Shown: positions 4,919 to 6,046 of the stretch, one piece after another
Layout: each line of letters begins with the position of its first letter
Position numbering within the stretch: the first letter of the stretch is position 1
Assembly (NCBI GenBank): GCA_030591195.1
Contig: JAUVBO010000210.1
Span: 1 to 6,046 of the forward strand
Direction of reading: 5' to 3'
DNA length: 6,046 bases
Origin: Pseudomonadota bacterium
GTDB lineage: Bacteria; Myxococcota; Polyangia; GCA-2747355; JACKDQ01
Position numbers and translations under genes: made by a program
The notes under the pieces: generated by a model
What the model saw: only the letters and a program-made list of their open reading frames with translations
The model's database searches: none
Told to the model about the DNA's origin: nothing

Positions 4919-5692
4919 TCATTCGTCCTGGCCACGGGGGCAGATCCGCTCGATGCCGATCAACGCGCAGACGCCCGCAGCCGAGACGCCATAGGGGATG
5001 AAGTGCTTCTTGGCAGCTAGTGCCCGTCGGTGGATGTCGTCGAAGGTGCCGTTGACGAGAGTGGTCCCCGTGACCACCAGCACGTCGGAGGCGTCGATCA
5101 ACTCCTCCGTGCGCTCGCCACCGTCCCAGATCTCCACGCCGAAGCGGCGCTCTCCGATGTTGTCTCGGTTGAGGTCCGTGATGCGCGTGTGGTCCTCGCC
5201 GAAGGTGTCCACGAGTCGCTCGGCGATGGCGGGGTTCAGGCCGACGAGGCCCACCTCCACCCGGCCGTACCTGTCGAGCAGCAGCCCGGCGATCTCCCGC
5301 GCACACAGCTCGGGATCGTCGTCCTTGCAGTGCACCGTGCCGGTCACCCGGTCGAGGTGCCTCAGCACGGCGTTGAGCGTGGCGACGAAGATCGCGCGGT
5401 TGGGGCTGGTGTCGAGACCGAGCCCCAGCACCTGCGCGATGGTCCCAGTGAGCTCCCGGGGTGAGTCGGTGAAGGCGTGCCCCCGCGCTCCCAGGACGCC
5501 GGCCTCGATGATCCGTTCCTTGCCGACGATGATCGGGAAGTCCTGCCGCTCCGGCTTGCCGATCGCCTCCTCGGGCGTCAGCGGCTTGACCCGGACGGCG
5601 ACGTGGGCGCCCAGAAGGTGCGCCTGCTCGACGATCTCTCGTAGGCGGGCTCTGGCCTGCTCGAGCGTAGAGGGCTCGGACGTCGTGTTCAT
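4919..5692 (-). CDS. DUF364 (PF04016) putative heavy-metal chelation protein
   Basis: The 257-aa product matches the DUF4213/DUF364 family in recalled motifs: GKERIIEAGVLGARGHAFTD (57-76), RAIFVATLNAVLRHL (99-113), GTVHCKDDDPELCAREI (118-134), VGLVGLNPAIAERL (147-160), ITDLNRDNIGERRFGV (171-186) and the highly typical VLVVTGTTLVNGT (204-216). Structural work on the family (Dhaf_3308) showed an enolase-N-like domain followed by a Rossmann-like domain, with a proposed but unproven role in heavy-metal chelation. Cysteines at 122, 130, 242 and 251 are possible ligands. The protein is soluble, with no signal peptide. The ATG at 5692 has GGAG 7 nt upstream and overlaps the upstream permease stop as ATGA, so the two are translationally coupled and probably act together. 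Full length for the family. Confidence 0.85.
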   Translation of the reverse strand: MNTTSEPSTLEQARARLREIVEQAHLLGAHVAVRVKPLTPEEAIGKPERQDFPIIVGKERIIEAGVLGARGHAFTDSPRELTGTIAQVLGLGLDTSPNRAIFVATLNAVLRHLDRVTGTVHCKDDDPELCAREIAGLLLDRYGRVEVGLVGLNPAIAERLVDTFGEDHTRITDLNRDNIGERRFGVEIWDGGERTEELIDASDVLVVTGTTLVNGTFDDIHRRALAAKKHFIPYGVSAAGVCALIGIERICPRGQDE

Positions 5693-6046
5693 GACTTCAC
5701 TCCAAGGAAAGAGACGATGAACTTGAGCGAGACGAAGAGAAAGACGACCCCGAAGGCGAGCTGAGCAACCCCTGAGCCAAAGCGGCGGTTGATCACCGCC
5801 CCGAGGTTGGCGCCGAGCAGCGTGCCGAGGCAGAGCGGGAGGGCCGCGTCGAGCACGACGTAGCCCTGCGACAGCTTGAAGGCCGAGCTGATGGCCGCGG
5901 TGAAGGTGTAGCAGGTGAGCGAGGCTGCCATCGCGGTCTTGACCGGCGTGCGCAAGAGGAAGGTGAAGGCCGGCACCAGGACTCCCCCCGTGCCGATACC
6001 CAGCAGGCCCGGCAGCCCTCCGGCTGCTACACCGATCGCCACCGTC
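5689..6046 (-). CDS. TauE/SafE-type membrane permease, C-terminal part (5' end outside window)
   Basis: At least 118 residues are visible, forming four hydrophobic segments: one around the glycine motif GLLGIGTGGVLVPAF, then MAASLTCYTFTAAISSAF, then AALPLCLGTLLGANLGAVI, and a final FGVVFLFVSLKFIVSFL before the stop. The GxxGxGxGG-vP pattern and this order are typical of one repeat of TauE/SafE (DUF81) permeases, which usually contain two such repeats in about 250 aa and export sulfite, sulfoacetate or similar anions. A GTG at 6042 could be a start, but the first helix would then be short and no ribosome site can be seen, so the gene more likely continues past the window. It is the first visible gene of an operon with the DUF364 gene (ATGA overlap). 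Substrate unknown. Confidence 0.85.
   Translation of the reverse strand, partial: TVAIGVAAGGLPGLLGIGTGGVLVPAFTFLLRTPVKTAMAASLTCYTFTAAISSAFKLSQGYVVLDAALPLCLGTLLGANLGAVINRRFGSGVAQLAFGVVFLFVSLKFIVSFLGVKS

Overview
The window is GC-rich bacterial chromosomal DNA whose genes use mostly G/C third codon positions. An Asp-rich linker behind a lipobox, a small stand-alone PilZ protein and the general gene style suggest a deltaproteobacterial or myxobacterial-type lineage. This is only an impression, because no rRNA or marker gene is present. I see no tRNA, rRNA, CRISPR array, insertion sequence or phage gene.

Layout, left to right. (1) 1-299, minus: the N-terminal 99 codons of an EI24/CysZ-like membrane protein that runs off the left edge. 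It starts with a 15-bp tandem repeat encoding Ala/Glu/Pro-rich sequence, and has a promoter-like pair, a dyad and a hairpin upstream. (2) 466-1347, minus: a lipoprotein with an Asp-rich linker and five propeller-like repeats. (3) 1348-1581: a divergent intergenic region containing a perfect 20-bp palindrome. (4) 1582-1932, plus: a PilZ protein that converges on the next gene with a 1-bp gap. (5) 4740 down to 1934, minus: a two-gene operon for a split transketolase. The first gene is a fusion of a ribokinase-like PfkB domain to the transketolase N-terminal (diphosphate-binding) half. The second is the transketolase C-terminal half, coupled through an ATGA overlap. (6) 4741-4918: an intergenic region with nested inverted repeats and a GC hairpin. 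(7) 5692 down to 4919, minus: a DUF364-type (PF04016, putative heavy-metal chelation) protein. It is coupled by another ATGA overlap to (8) 5689-6046, the C-terminal half of a TauE/SafE-type membrane permease that runs off the right edge.

The most unusual object is the fused gene at 2887-4740. Its PfkB domain keeps the sugar-binding residues of ribokinase (GSxNxD, GGKGAN, a QLE glutamate, NxxE). The ATP/catalytic signature D-T-x-(G/A)-A-G-D is replaced by N-S-T-V-A-S-S, so the catalytic aspartate and the anion-hole glycine are gone. A short insertion with four cysteines (C-x5-C-x4-C-C) lies just before that motif. The reading frame is intact across the region, and the transketolase half looks fully functional. 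The simplest reading is a pseudokinase turned into a sugar- or redox-sensing regulatory domain attached to a working split transketolase. That is inference, but the residue losses are directly visible.
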